Positions 34,850 to 43,884 of a DNA stretch of 64,000 nucleotides are shown here, piece by piece. The stretch spans positions 124,001 through 188,000 of the forward strand of contig JBARXY010000004.1 of assembly GCA_049647585.1 (NCBI GenBank). The letters are read 5' to 3'. Position numbers and translations under genes: made by a program. The notes beneath the pieces were generated by a model, which saw only the letters and a program-made list of their open reading frames with translations, made no database searches and was not told the DNA's origin. The stretch comes from JAGQSZ01 sp049647585. Lineage in GTDB: Bacteria; Actinomycetota; Acidimicrobiia; Acidimicrobiales; Microtrichaceae. Numbering within the stretch: position 1 is the first letter of the stretch; the number at the start of each line of letters is the position of its first letter.

Positions 34850-34973
34850 TCACCAAAGTCGCTCGCTACCCATACAGCCCGCCATCCAGGCAGCCATCAA
34901 ACCATCTGACCATCTGACCCGGGCCTTGCCGATGAGCGGTCCCAATATCGACGCACAGCCCTCGGAGGGTCCC

Positions 34974-35528
34974 ATGCAACGACTCACTCGACTCACTCGA
35001 CTCACGCCCACCCTGCTCATCTCAATAACGGTAGCGACGTTCACTCTTGCTGGATGTGGGGGCGACACCTCGACAGAACCCGCAGATCGATCGGCGACTA
35101 CGAGCGCTTCCCCCGACGAGCCTGCCGAGGGGTCTGATGCGAACGATGACCCAGAGGCGACCAACTCGGCAAGCGAACCGACAGGTCGGCTCATTCTCGA
35201 CGGCGAAACTTGGGACCTGACCTACGACGCCGACGATCCAAACGCCCAGTGCAAGGTGATTGCGGGCAGCGTCGGGGTGGTGTCGGGCATGCGGACACCC
35301 GACGGGAACCGGGTCGACCTCTCTGTTCAAACCGTTCCTAGCGACTACGCCATGGCGACCTACTTCGACGACAAAGAGGTCCCGTTACGAGCGATCGAGA
35401 CCGACGTGAGTTCAGAAGCACCGGAGTGGAGTGTCGACGGCTCCACCATCAGGGTAAGTGGCCTGTGGGTCCACCGCCATGACCCCTCCCAACCGGAGGT
35501 CGAGGGAGAGCTCGAGGTCACCTGCTGA
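34974..35528 (+). CDS. Small lipoprotein B, related architecture to A
   Basis: 184 residues from the ATG at 34974 (GGAGGGT upstream). The signal peptide ends TFTLAGC. An acidic Ser/Thr linker is followed by a domain starting RLILDGETWDLTYD with NAQCKVIAG and finishing VEGELEVTC. The same plan as its neighbour, a Cys after the first strands and a Cys at the extreme C-terminus, suggests paralogues. The N-terminal RLTRLTRLT comes from a 9-bp DNA repeat at about 34980-35004. Confidence 0.78.
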   Translation: MQRLTRLTRLTPTLLISITVATFTLAGCGGDTSTEPADRSATTSASPDEPAEGSDANDDPEATNSASEPTGRLILDGETWDLTYDADDPNAQCKVIAGSVGVVSGMRTPDGNRVDLSVQTVPSDYAMATYFDDKEVPLRAIETDVSSEAPEWSVDGSTIRVSGLWVHRHDPSQPEVEGELEVTC

Positions 35529-35700
35529 TCGGGTGAACTCTTTCGTGCGATTCCCCGCGTGCCGCCCCGTCATCGTTAGTCCTGCTCAGAGCTCAGTGAG
35601 CCTTTTAGACAATCACACGTCACGTTCGCGTCGGTGCATTCGTCTTCTGTGGTGAGAGCATGGCTTCAGACGAGCCGGCAATGTGAGCGAGGAGCAAATG

Positions 35701-36975
35701 ATGCAGCTACCGGCACCAGAAGCAGACGTCGTGGTCATCGGAGGCGGGATCGCGGGGTTGACCGCAGCCGCTTACGCTGCGCGGACTGGAGCAGCCGTCC
35801 ACCTCTATGACGCCCGCCGCGACCTGGGAGGTAGGGCCCGAACGGCGGTCAATAGCGGGTTCCACTTCAACCAGGGCCCCCACGCGCTGTACAAGGCATC
35901 CGAAGGCAGTTCGATCCTCCGAGAACTCGGGATTGCTCCAAAGGGTGGAAACCCTCCCCTGACCCGAACCCGATTCTCGCTCGACGGGAGACTACGCATG
36001 ACTCCTCCCCCTCGTGCGTTGGCCCAGTTTCTGGGACTCGCCCGGCGGACCGGCGCCGATCGCCGCGACCCCGGTCTTGCTCAGGTCAGCGCACACGAGT
36101 GGATCGAGGCCCGTGTGTCGGACCCGATCGGCCGGCAATTTGCTGCCAGCGCAGTGCGGGTCAGCTCCTATAGCGGCGACCTGACGACCTTCTCCGCCGA
36201 CGCTGCGGCCCATCAACTGCACCAAGCAATGCGCGGCGTGACGTACCTGCACGACGGGTGGCGCCAGCTCACCCTCGCTCTAGAAGGCGCGGCGCGGGCG
36301 AACGGGGTCGCGGTAATCGCCGGAGCGAAAGCGGTCACGATCGACCGCGACGGCGGCCGCCTGGTGATCGGGTTCGGCGACGGGCAGCGAGCGGTCGCCG
36401 TATCAGTGGTGGTCGCCGCCGGGGGACCGGATCTGGCGGCTGGGCTGCTTAGCGACCACAGCGCATCGCTCGACGCTGCTGCCGCGACAGCAGTGCCAGT
36501 GCACGCGGCGTGCCTCGACCTTGGTCTTGGAGAACTCCCGAAGGGGTCAACACGCTTCGTGATCGGTGTCGACAAGTCGACCTACGCGAGCGTCCACACG
36601 CCGGGGGCGCACCTAGCGGAGCAAGGACACGTCGTCCATCTGATGTTCTACGAGCCGGACAACGACATCGGGTTGAGCGACCTGGAGGCGCTCGCCGACG
36701 AACTTCAGCCGGGCTGGCGCGACCATGAAGCGGCTCGACAGATAGGCCAACGTCGGGTCGTCGCGTTCGACCGGCCTCAACCCGGAACGGGCCTCCAAGG
36801 TCGCCCAGGCCCCGTCGTAGAGGATCACCCCGGCGTGTTCGTCGCTGGCGACTGGGTAGGACCTATCGACCTTCTCGGCAGTGCCGCCATCGCCAGCGGC
36901 AAGGCAGCGGGTCTGGCTGCATCGCGTTTTCTGACCCAGTCGCAATCGAGCAGCGCAGCTGCAAGGCCCTTGTGA
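35701..36975 (+). CDS. FAD-dependent amine-oxidase/phytoene-desaturase-like oxidoreductase
   Basis: 424 residues from the ATG at 35701 (ATG at 35698 and GTG at 35683 are alternatives; GAGGAG precedes). The N-terminal Rossmann motif VVVIGGGIAGLTAA and RRDLGGRART bind FAD. The C-terminal GVFVAGDWVGPIDLLGSAAIASGKAAG closes the FAD site. Substrate unknown. Its stop overlaps the start of an ECF41 sigma gene (GTGA), a context known for ECF41, which is linked to oxidoreductases, epimerases and decarboxylases. Confidence 0.88.
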   Translation: MQLPAPEADVVVIGGGIAGLTAAAYAARTGAAVHLYDARRDLGGRARTAVNSGFHFNQGPHALYKASEGSSILRELGIAPKGGNPPLTRTRFSLDGRLRMTPPPRALAQFLGLARRTGADRRDPGLAQVSAHEWIEARVSDPIGRQFAASAVRVSSYSGDLTTFSADAAAHQLHQAMRGVTYLHDGWRQLTLALEGAARANGVAVIAGAKAVTIDRDGGRLVIGFGDGQRAVAVSVVVAAGGPDLAAGLLSDHSASLDAAAATAVPVHAACLDLGLGELPKGSTRFVIGVDKSTYASVHTPGAHLAEQGHVVHLMFYEPDNDIGLSDLEALADELQPGWRDHEAARQIGQRRVVAFDRPQPGTGLQGRPGPVVEDHPGVFVAGDWVGPIDLLGSAAIASGKAAGLAASRFLTQSQSSSAAARPL

Positions 36976-37907
36976 ACACAACTTCAGGAGCGGCCGAGCG
37001 ATTCGAACCCCACCGCGGCCGACTGTTCGGCGTGGCCTATCGCATGACAGGGTCTGTCGCCGACGCCGAGGACTGCCTACAGGACGCCTTCCTGAAGTGG
37101 GAACGCGTTGACCTGTCCGCTGTCGACAATGACGAGGCGTTCCTGGTTCGCACCGTCAGCCGTCTTGCAATCGACCGTCAACGACAGGCGGCCAGACGTC
37201 GTGAAACCTACGTCGGACCGTGGCTGCCCGAGCCACTTCTCGCACCTGTGTCCCAACTTGTCAACACGACTGACCCGGCGAACGCTGCCGAGCTCGCCGA
37301 CTCACTCTCGTTCGCGTTCCTCGTCATGCTCGACCGCCTGTCAGCATCGGAACGAGCTGCGTTCATCCTTCACGACGTATTCGGAGTGCCCTTCGACGAG
37401 ATTGGAGTAACACTCGACCGGAAGCCCGACGCTTGTCGACAGTTGGCCAGTCGCGCCCGCCGAAAGCTCCGAGACTCCGCTGGCGACGAGACAACCGGTG
37501 TTGCTCGGCCTCTAACGGGCAGCGATGCCGGCGATGCGCTCGGAGCCCTTCTCGGATCGCTGCTCGCAGGCGATATCGACGGCTGCCTCGCTCAGCTTTC
37601 ACCCGGTGTCGTGCTTACCAGCGATGCTGGTCCGAACCGACGAGCGGCGCGTCGCCAAGTCTTCGGAGCCGACCGCGTCCTTCGCCTTGTCGCCAATCTG
37701 TTTGCCCGGGACATCGATCTTGTGACAGAGATCCGGCCCATCTCTGTCAACGGATCACTCGGTCTCTACGTCGAACACGACAACGGTCCGCTCGTGTTCA
37801 GCTGCGCCTCCGACGAGGACGGCCGCATCTGTCGAATCTGGATCCAGATGAACCCGGACAAGATCACCGGCAACGACGCAAGAACCCCAACAGATCCGGT
37901 TCTGTGA
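36972..37907 (+). CDS. ECF41-type (SigJ-like) sigma factor with SnoaL-like C-terminus
   Basis: 311 residues, GTG start overlapping the previous stop. Sigma-2 is in RLFGVAYRMTGSVADAEDCLQDAF, and sigma-4 in DRLSASERAAFILHDVFGVPFDEIG. The linker WLPEPL and a C-terminal NPDKI are ECF41 hallmarks. The domain after about residue 185 is the NTF2/SnoaL-like regulatory domain; its usual DGGGR-type loop appears as SDAGPNRR. ECF41 factors control their linked enzyme gene, here the FAD oxidoreductase, without a membrane anti-sigma factor. Confidence 0.92.
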   Translation: MNTTSGAAERFEPHRGRLFGVAYRMTGSVADAEDCLQDAFLKWERVDLSAVDNDEAFLVRTVSRLAIDRQRQAARRRETYVGPWLPEPLLAPVSQLVNTTDPANAAELADSLSFAFLVMLDRLSASERAAFILHDVFGVPFDEIGVTLDRKPDACRQLASRARRKLRDSAGDETTGVARPLTGSDAGDALGALLGSLLAGDIDGCLAQLSPGVVLTSDAGPNRRAARRQVFGADRVLRLVANLFARDIDLVTEIRPISVNGSLGLYVEHDNGPLVFSCASDEDGRICRIWIQMNPDKITGNDARTPTDPVL

Positions 37908-38012
37908 CGGCGTCATACCCACGGTTGGTCAATTCTGATTCAGGGTCGGGTAGTCGAAACTCGCCATCGTTCACTGCTGAGACTCCGTACTCGGAGCGGC
38001 GAACACGTCGGC

Positions 38013-38040
38013 GATCAGCGCTCAGTGATCAGCGCTCAGT
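38013..38040. repeat. Two tandem 14-bp units spanning a stop codon
   Basis: GATCAGCGCTCAGT at 38013-38026 is repeated exactly at 38027-38040. The TGA stop of the minus-strand crotonase gene (complement of 38029-38031) is inside the second copy. The unit contains the palindrome AGCGCT. Confidence 0.9.
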
Positions 38041-38697
38041 GAGCCGGGCGATAGCGGTGGCGTACATCTCGCTGCGGATCGCCGCGAGCGTCGGGCCAGC
38101 AGTGGGGGCAAGCTCCGCTGCCTTCGCCGTCGCCCGCTCCAGCAGTTCCGACTCTGGCAGCGCGACGTCAACGATCCCGGCGGCCAGCGCGTCACTGCCG
38201 CCGTAGCGCCGGCCGGTCGTCATCGACTCGTGCGCAGCAGCCTTGGTCAGCCGAGCTTGGATCAGCGCCGCCATCCCAGGGGTGAACGGGATCCCGAGAT
38301 GCACCTCGGGTAAGCAGAAGAAGCCTCGATCGACACGCATGAACCGGAGGTCGTGGGCCAAGGCGAACATGGCTCCCGCAGCAAACGTGTGGCCTTGCTG
38401 CACGGCGACCGACGGCACCGGAAGCGTCAGCATCCGAGCAAGCAATGCGTGCACAGTCGATACGTATGTCTGCATCTGATCCGGGTGCTCTCCGACCCAG
38501 TCAAGATCGAGACCATTCGACCAGTACTTGCCCGTAGCCACCGTCACCAACGCCCGAGGCCCTTCGGCGGCGGCAACCTCGTCGAGAGCCGCGCCGACCT
38601 CGGCCACCCACCCCGGGGAGAAGCGGTTCTCACCGTCCCCCAGGTCGAGGAGGTGGATCTGGCCATCGGACGTCAACGTGGTCATGACTTCGCTCAC
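38029..38697 (-). CDS. Enoyl-CoA hydratase/isomerase family protein
   Basis: 222 residues (MTTLTSD at 38685 is an alternative start). Crotonase landmarks: the oxyanion loop GKYWSNGLDLDWV, the second glycine-rich segment QQGHTFAAGAMFALAHDLRFM, and the helix after RGFFCLPEVHLGIPFTPGMAALI. It is shorter than typical hydratases and resembles enoyl-CoA delta-isomerase-like members. Reaction not determinable. Its stop codon lies in a 14-bp tandem repeat. Confidence 0.87.
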   Translation of the reverse strand: MSEVMTTLTSDGQIHLLDLGDGENRFSPGWVAEVGAALDEVAAAEGPRALVTVATGKYWSNGLDLDWVGEHPDQMQTYVSTVHALLARMLTLPVPSVAVQQGHTFAAGAMFALAHDLRFMRVDRGFFCLPEVHLGIPFTPGMAALIQARLTKAAAHESMTTGRRYGGSDALAAGIVDVALPESELLERATAKAAELAPTAGPTLAAIRSEMYATAIARLTER

Positions 38698-39036
38698 CTC
38701 GCTCGCTTCGCGCTCACGCCACTCGACAGCACGTCGAAGCTAGCCGACACATCCAGCCTCCGTGGCACGCACCATAAGTCCTTTGTCGGCGGTGTAGGAA
38801 GTCGCTACACCGGTCCTCGGACGGTCGTCACCGGTGGGGTCATCCAAACCCATGAGCAACGAGCCGCCGAGTTCTATCGCGGCGTGCATAACATGCTGCG
38901 AGGTAAGGGTGAAGGCCCCAGCGAAGGCGACACGTCTGACGACGACTACTGATCCCCCCGTTGTGGACGAGCTCGTCTGGCGTGGCGGTTCGGTTGACCG
39001 GCCGCGTAGCCACCGACGGAGCTTCGGGGGTTCCGG
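38698..39036. other. Intergenic region with a start-less open frame
   Basis: About 340 bp between the crotonase and arsC. On the plus strand a frame without a plausible start reads VVTGGVIQTHEQRAAEFYRG and continues NMLRGKGEGPSEGD to an acidic DDDY end at 38952. It looks compositionally like the tail of a lost gene, but no family was recognised. Confidence 0.35.
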
Positions 39037-39684
39037 TCACGGGACGACTTCGACGTCGAGGCTGGCGAGCAAAGCCCGGACGCGCTGCTCGATATTGTCG
39101 CGGATGGGGCGGATGGCGTCGACGCCTTGACCAGCGGGATCTTCGAGCTCCCAGTCCTCGTAGCGGGTGCCCGGGAAGAACGGGCACGAGTCGCCGCATC
39201 CCATGGTTACGACAACGTCCGCAGCATGGACGATCTCGGAGGTCCATGGCTTGGGGAACTCTTGGGCGATGTCGATACCGACCTCAGCCATGGCCGCAAC
39301 GGCCGACGGGTTGACCTCGCTGCCGGGCTCGGAGCCACCGGACCAGCCCACTGCTTTGGGGCCGGCGAGGTGGCTGAGCCAGCCGAGGGCCATCTGGGAA
39401 CGGCCGGAGTTGTGCACGCACAGGAACAGCACGGTGGGAAGCACGGTCTTGACCTTGCCTTCGACCTTGGCGAGGGCTTGGAGGCGCTGGCGGGCGAAGC
39501 GCTCCACCATCAGTGGCATGAACCTCGATATGCGAGCACCAGCGGCGAACTGGTCGTAGCTGGTGGCCAAGAACTGCTCGATGGTCTCGACGGAGAATGT
39601 ACCGTCGAACTCGGCAGCGAGGGTCGTGGTGGCCTTGTTCAAGGCGTACTGCACGTCGGTGGGCAGCTCTTCGAGGGCGGGCAT
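39037..39684 (-). CDS. arsC: Arsenate reductase (low-MW phosphatase type) with N-terminal helical domain
   Basis: 215 residues. The C-terminal LMW-PTP domain has the P-loop CVHNSGRSQMA (CX5R), the VVTMGCGDSCPFFPG segment with further redox cysteines, and DWELEDPAGQ. The first 75 residues form a three-helix domain (TVQYALNKATTTLAAEF-like, then MPLMVERFARQRLQAL) found in actinobacterial thiol-linked arsenate reductases. AGGAG precedes the ATG. Downstream of an acr3 remnant on the same strand; reduced arsenite would need an efflux pump encoded elsewhere. Confidence 0.92.
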   Translation of the reverse strand: MPALEELPTDVQYALNKATTTLAAEFDGTFSVETIEQFLATSYDQFAAGARISRFMPLMVERFARQRLQALAKVEGKVKTVLPTVLFLCVHNSGRSQMALGWLSHLAGPKAVGWSGGSEPGSEVNPSAVAAMAEVGIDIAQEFPKPWTSEIVHAADVVVTMGCGDSCPFFPGTRYEDWELEDPAGQGVDAIRPIRDNIEQRVRALLASLDVEVVP

Positions 39685-39757
39685 GGTTGGTGCTCCTAGT
39701 GGGTGTACACACCGCCACGGCCCCGACCGGGTCTGGTGCGTGGTCGCGGCAGGTTCA

Positions 39758-40267
39758 CTATGCCGTCTCCGTGGCTGGGTAGAACCGTTTGCGGGCCCAG
39801 AGGGCGACGTAGACGAGGGCGACGAGGACGGGGACCTCGATGAGCGGACCGATGGTGCCGGCGAGTGCCTGGCCGGAGGTGACGCCGAAGACGGCGATGG
39901 CCACCGCTATTGCGAGCTCGAAGTTGTTGCCCGCTGCGGTGAAGGCCACCGAGGCGTTGCGGTCATAGGAGAGGCCGAGTTTGTAGCCGGTGATGAACGA
40001 CCCGAACCACATGACGGCGAAGTAGACGAGTAGCGGCACCGCAACGCGGGCGACATCGAGCGGTTGGTCAGTGATCTGGTCGCCTTGGAGGGCGAAGAGC
40101 ACGACGATGGTGAACAGCAGGCCGTAGAGGGCGACGGGGCCGATCTTGGGGAGGAACTTCTCCTCGTACCAGACGGTGCCCTTGCGCTTCTCGCCGATGG
40201 TGCGGGTGAGGTAGCCGGTGAGGAGCGGGATGCCGAGGAAGACGAGCACGGAGCGGGCGATCTCCGC
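39758..40267 (-). pseudogene. acr3: ACR3 arsenite efflux permease, 5'-truncated
   Basis: The frame encodes only the C-terminal half of ACR3: SVLVFLGIPLLTGYLTR, IGPVALYGLLFTIVVLFALQGD, TAAGNNFELAIAVAIAVFGVTSG and GPLIEVPVLVALVYVALW. Homology can be read up to about AEIARS (40267) and then stops; an in-frame TAG lies at 40292-40294. About half of the expected 350-370 residues are missing, including the first five helices. The break lies where the Mrp region begins, so a rearrangement removed the 5' half. Confidence 0.85.
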
Positions 40268-40423
40268 GGTACGCCCAAGAAACCCGAAGATCTACCCCCA
40301 CCCCTCATCGATCACTCCAGTGTGAACGCGGCCTGGCTCCGCTGCACCAGCTACGATAGGCCACTGGCGTGCCGGGAAGTCTGGTCGGCGATCTGCTCCG
40401 TCGACCCCCGAAATGGATACGCC

Positions 40424-41080
40424 GTGTCGCATACGAACCATGCCCCTGTGGCTGTAAACCAGACTGACAGCTGGTGGCTGTTCGCCGTTGACGGGCAGGA
40501 GTCGAGTTCGGGGCTGGCTTCCTCGCCGTTCTCGATGCCGGGCTTCTTCGTAGGATGGATCGCCGTGGGTGTCCTGACCGCTCTGGTGTTGGTCCGGCGA
40601 GGTCATGATCGCAAGATGATGGTCGCTCTAGGAGTGGGCCTTGGTCCGCTGATGCTGCTGGTGGCCTCAGACACGGTTCGACGCCGTGAGGGTGAAGCGC
40701 GTCCGCTCGTCATCGAGCCGGGTGCGGATCACGGCGGTGGGCTCGATGTGTTGGTGCTGGTGCAAGGCCGCCCCGATGATGTGCGGTCGGTCCTGCCTTC
40801 TGTGGCCGCACTGCGATCGGAGCTCAGAACGCTCACGTTGGCCCGCGCTGTTGCCTACGAGTGGCTGGAGGAAGACCTCGACAACGAGGTGGTGATGGCG
40901 GCCTCGTCGGCGCTTCTCGCGGCGCGGGACATGCTCCCCATCGGAGGCGCAGAGCTGGCGCTACACCCGGGCACGCCTAAGGCCGTCGCGGACCGCTTCG
41001 ACGCGCAACACGGTCGCACGCTCGTCCTGTTCGCGATCGAAGAGTCCACGACGGGCTCGACCTCGCGGAACCACGGGTAG
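40424..41080 (+). CDS. Membrane-anchored uncharacterised protein preceding the Mrp operon
   Basis: 218 residues from the GTG at 40424 (ATG at 40535 gives 181). One or two hydrophobic segments (FFVGWIAVGVLTALVLV and a LGPLMLLVA segment) precede a soluble domain. That domain has strand/helix alternation (LDVLVLVQGRPDDVRSVLPSV, LRTLTLARAVAYEWL, GGAELALHPGTPKAVADRF, TLVLFAIEES) reminiscent of a universal-stress-protein fold, but it lacks the ATP-binding Gly motif. mrpA begins 3 bp after its stop, so it is probably the operon's first gene. Family not recognised. Confidence 0.65.
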   Translation: MSHTNHAPVAVNQTDSWWLFAVDGQESSSGLASSPFSMPGFFVGWIAVGVLTALVLVRRGHDRKMMVALGVGLGPLMLLVASDTVRRREGEARPLVIEPGADHGGGLDVLVLVQGRPDDVRSVLPSVAALRSELRTLTLARAVAYEWLEEDLDNEVVMAASSALLAARDMLPIGGAELALHPGTPKAVADRFDAQHGRTLVLFAIEESTTGSTSRNHG

Positions 41081-41083
41081 TTC

Positions 41084-43429
41084 GTGCTCCTTGTGCTGGT
41101 CGCCCTTCACGCGGTCGCGGGCACGGCCGTATTGAGCGGCGCCCGCCGCCTCGGTCGGTGGGGCTTGGTCATCGGTGGTCTCGCCCCGGCGATCACGGTG
41201 GTGTCAGTGGCCGTGCTCGCTCGCACGGTGTTCGACGGCGACGATGTCACAGCCCGCTTGTCCTGGGTGCCCCGGCTGGGACTCGATCTCGATGTGCGCC
41301 TCGACGCGTTCGCCGTGTTGATGGTGATCTTGGTGTCGGGCATCGGCTCACTCGTGTTCGTGTATGCGTGGCACTACTTCGGCACCTCAGCCAAAGCTGG
41401 TCGTGCCGCGGGACTGCTCACGTTGTTCGCCGGGTCGATGTTGGGTGTCGTGCTGGCCGACAACCTGCTGCTGCTCTACGTGTTCTGGGAGTTGACCTCA
41501 ATCACCTCCTATTTGCTGATCGGGATCGACGACGATGACCCAGACGCCCGCGGCGCTGCGCTCCACGCTCTGTTGGTGACGGGGCTCGGTGGCCTCGCGA
41601 TGCTGGGCGGTTTCGTCGTGTTGGGCCGCGAGGCGGGAACGTTCCAGATCAGCGAAGTGCTCGCTGATCCGCCGACCGGCACCGCAACATCGGTAGCGCT
41701 TGTGCTGGTCCTGCTCGGGGCGTTCACCAAGTCGGCCCAGTACCCGTTCCACAGCTGGCTCCCTGGCGCAATGGTGGCCCCGACACCAATCAGCGCCTAC
41801 CTGCATTCGGCCGCGATGGTGAAGGCCGGTGTCTACCTTGTCGCCCGCTTCGCTCCGGCGTTCGCCGATGCCGGAGTGTGGCGCCCCCTGGTGCTTGTCG
41901 TCGGGCTGGTCACGATGATCTCGGGTGGTTTGCGCGCCTTGCGACCATTCGACCTCAAACAGCTCCTGGCGTTTGGGACGATCAGCCAACTGGGCTTCCT
42001 GATGGTGCTGTTGGGCATCGGACAGCCCGAGGCCACTACGGCCGGGTGCGCCCTGCTGCTTGCCCACGGCCTGTTCAAAGCCGCGTTGTTCATGGTCGTG
42101 GGCATCGTCGACCACGAAGTGCACACCCGTGACATTCGTCAGCTGCCGATCCTCGCAACCGGATGGACACCAGCGCGGCTGGTCGCCGTGATCAGCGCGG
42201 CATCGATGGCGGCGATCCCACCGCTGGCCGGGTTCATAGCCAAAGAGCAGGCCTACGGCGCTCTCGTCCAGGGCTCGGTCGGTGACCGAGTCGTACTTGG
42301 GGGCATCGTGGTCGGTTCGATGATCACCGTTGCCTACAGCCTGCGCTTCGCCGCCGCGCTGGTGCGGCCGAACATGGTCAGTGTCCCCGTTGGAGAACGG
42401 GCCGTGTCTGATCACGGCCCACGGCTGTGGTTCGTGCTGCCTGGTGCGGTCCTGGCCGCCGGATCCGTCGTGCTCGGCGTGATGCCTGTGGTGTGGTCAG
42501 GGCTCATCGACCACGCGGCCAACTCGTTGGATCCGGCTTCGCACGCGCACCTCGAGCTGTGGCATGGGATCACCCCGCCGCTGGTGCTGTCGGGGTGCAC
42601 GTTGGGTGTCGGGTTGGTGCTGTTCTGGGCGCGTCGGCGAGTTGCTGCTGTGCAGGGCCGTCTCGCGCCGCGGGTCACCGGTGTCGACGTGTACAACAGC
42701 GTCGTGCGCGCGGTGCTGCGCGTTGCCGCCCGGACGACGAGCATCATGCAGTCGGGGTCCTTGCCGATCTACGCGGCGGTCATCCTGGCGACTGCGGCGA
42801 TCGCGCCGACGTGGGCGATGCTGTCGGGCCGCTGGTGGCCCGGATGGCCCGATCTCGTCGGCCGGCCGGGTCATGTGCCGATCGCGGCGCTGCTGGTGAC
42901 CGGCGCGCTCGCGGCGACGCTGGCTACACGCCGCTTCGCGGCTGCGATCCTGTTGGGCGTCGTCGGCTATGGGATGGCCGTTCTGTTTGTCGTGCAGGGA
43001 GCCCCCGACCTCGCGCTCACCCAGTTCACGGTGGAGACGTTGTCGGTCGTGGTGTTCCTGCTCGTCTTGCGCCGTCTCCCTGACCGCTTCGAGCGGCGTA
43101 CCGTGCCGGCAGTCGGCCAGTTCGTCCGGCTGACCGTGTCTGCTGCCGTCGGCGTGTTCGTGGTGTTGATGGCCGTCGCTGCTGCCGGATCGCGCACCGC
43201 AGCCCCGGTGTCGCGAGAGATGTCCGAACAGGCGCTGCCCGAGGGTCACGGCCACAACATCGTCAACGTGATCCTGGTCGACATCCGCGGGATGGACACG
43301 ATGGGTGAGATCACCGTGCTCGTCGCCGCCGGTATCGGGATCGCCGCGCTCGCCAGGGCCGGAAGACCAGCGCGGCCACGACCCAAGCGGGGCTCGGCCA
43401 GCAGCGTCCGCAACGAGGTGGAGGCATGA
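41084..43429 (+). CDS. mrpA: Mrp Na+(cation)/H+ antiporter subunit A
   Basis: 781 residues with a GTG start. NuoL-like membrane subunit with many helices. Key segments are LYVFWELTSITSYLLIGID, YPFHSWLPGAMVAPTPISAYLHSAAMVKAG (split here as YPFHSWLPGAM and PISAYLHSAAMVKAG), KQLLAFGTISQLGFL and the His-bearing HGLFKAALFMVVGIVDH. The C-terminal 150 residues carry the fused MbhD/MbhE domain (APDLALTQFTVETLSVVVF). Largest subunit of the Mrp complex, which exchanges cations for protons. Overlaps mrpB by 4 bp. Confidence 0.95.
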   Translation: MLLVLVALHAVAGTAVLSGARRLGRWGLVIGGLAPAITVVSVAVLARTVFDGDDVTARLSWVPRLGLDLDVRLDAFAVLMVILVSGIGSLVFVYAWHYFGTSAKAGRAAGLLTLFAGSMLGVVLADNLLLLYVFWELTSITSYLLIGIDDDDPDARGAALHALLVTGLGGLAMLGGFVVLGREAGTFQISEVLADPPTGTATSVALVLVLLGAFTKSAQYPFHSWLPGAMVAPTPISAYLHSAAMVKAGVYLVARFAPAFADAGVWRPLVLVVGLVTMISGGLRALRPFDLKQLLAFGTISQLGFLMVLLGIGQPEATTAGCALLLAHGLFKAALFMVVGIVDHEVHTRDIRQLPILATGWTPARLVAVISAASMAAIPPLAGFIAKEQAYGALVQGSVGDRVVLGGIVVGSMITVAYSLRFAAALVRPNMVSVPVGERAVSDHGPRLWFVLPGAVLAAGSVVLGVMPVVWSGLIDHAANSLDPASHAHLELWHGITPPLVLSGCTLGVGLVLFWARRRVAAVQGRLAPRVTGVDVYNSVVRAVLRVAARTTSIMQSGSLPIYAAVILATAAIAPTWAMLSGRWWPGWPDLVGRPGHVPIAALLVTGALAATLATRRFAAAILLGVVGYGMAVLFVVQGAPDLALTQFTVETLSVVVFLLVLRRLPDRFERRTVPAVGQFVRLTVSAAVGVFVVLMAVAAAGSRTAAPVSREMSEQALPEGHGHNIVNVILVDIRGMDTMGEITVLVAAGIGIAALARAGRPARPRPKRGSASSVRNEVEA

Positions 43430-43884
43430 CGCCGCGCTCCTCGCTGATCCTCGACACCACGGTGAAGTTGGTGTTCGACGCGGCGTTGGTCCTGTCGGTG
43501 TACCTGCTCTTCGCCGGACACAATCAGCCTGGTGGGGGTTTCGTCGGTGGCCTCGTCGCGGCTGCTGCTATCGCCCTTCGCTACATCGCGGGGGGAATCG
43601 GCCAAGTCCGATCACTGGTCGTCCTCCAGCCTTGGACGTTCCTATCGATCGGCTTGGCCCTCGCCGCCGGCTCAGCACTGGTTCCGCTGGTGTTCGGAGA
43701 GGCCCCGCTGGATCAACACGCGTTCGAATGGCACATTCCGATCCTCGACGAGGTGCACCCGACGACCGCCGCAGTATTCGACGGCGGCGTCTACCTCATC
43801 GTGATCGGTCTCGTGTTGATGATCTTTGAGGGACTCGGCGACGAACCTAACGACGCCAACGCGCCACAGGACGCGACGCCGTGA
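43426..43884 (+). CDS. mrpB: Mrp antiporter subunit B
   Basis: 152 residues with four membrane helices. The family signature GHNQPGGGFVGGLVAAAAIAL (about residues 29-49) is intact, as is ILDEVHPTTAAVFDGGVYLIVIG. Overlaps both neighbours by four bases. Part of the hetero-oligomeric antiporter. Confidence 0.95.
   Translation: MTPRSSLILDTTVKLVFDAALVLSVYLLFAGHNQPGGGFVGGLVAAAAIALRYIAGGIGQVRSLVVLQPWTFLSIGLALAAGSALVPLVFGEAPLDQHAFEWHIPILDEVHPTTAAVFDGGVYLIVIGLVLMIFEGLGDEPNDANAPQDATP

Noticed and set aside
38740..38952. Plus-strand frame ending in DDDY as a small gene
   Set aside because: No start codon with a ribosome site and no recognised family. It is recorded only as part of the intergenic description.
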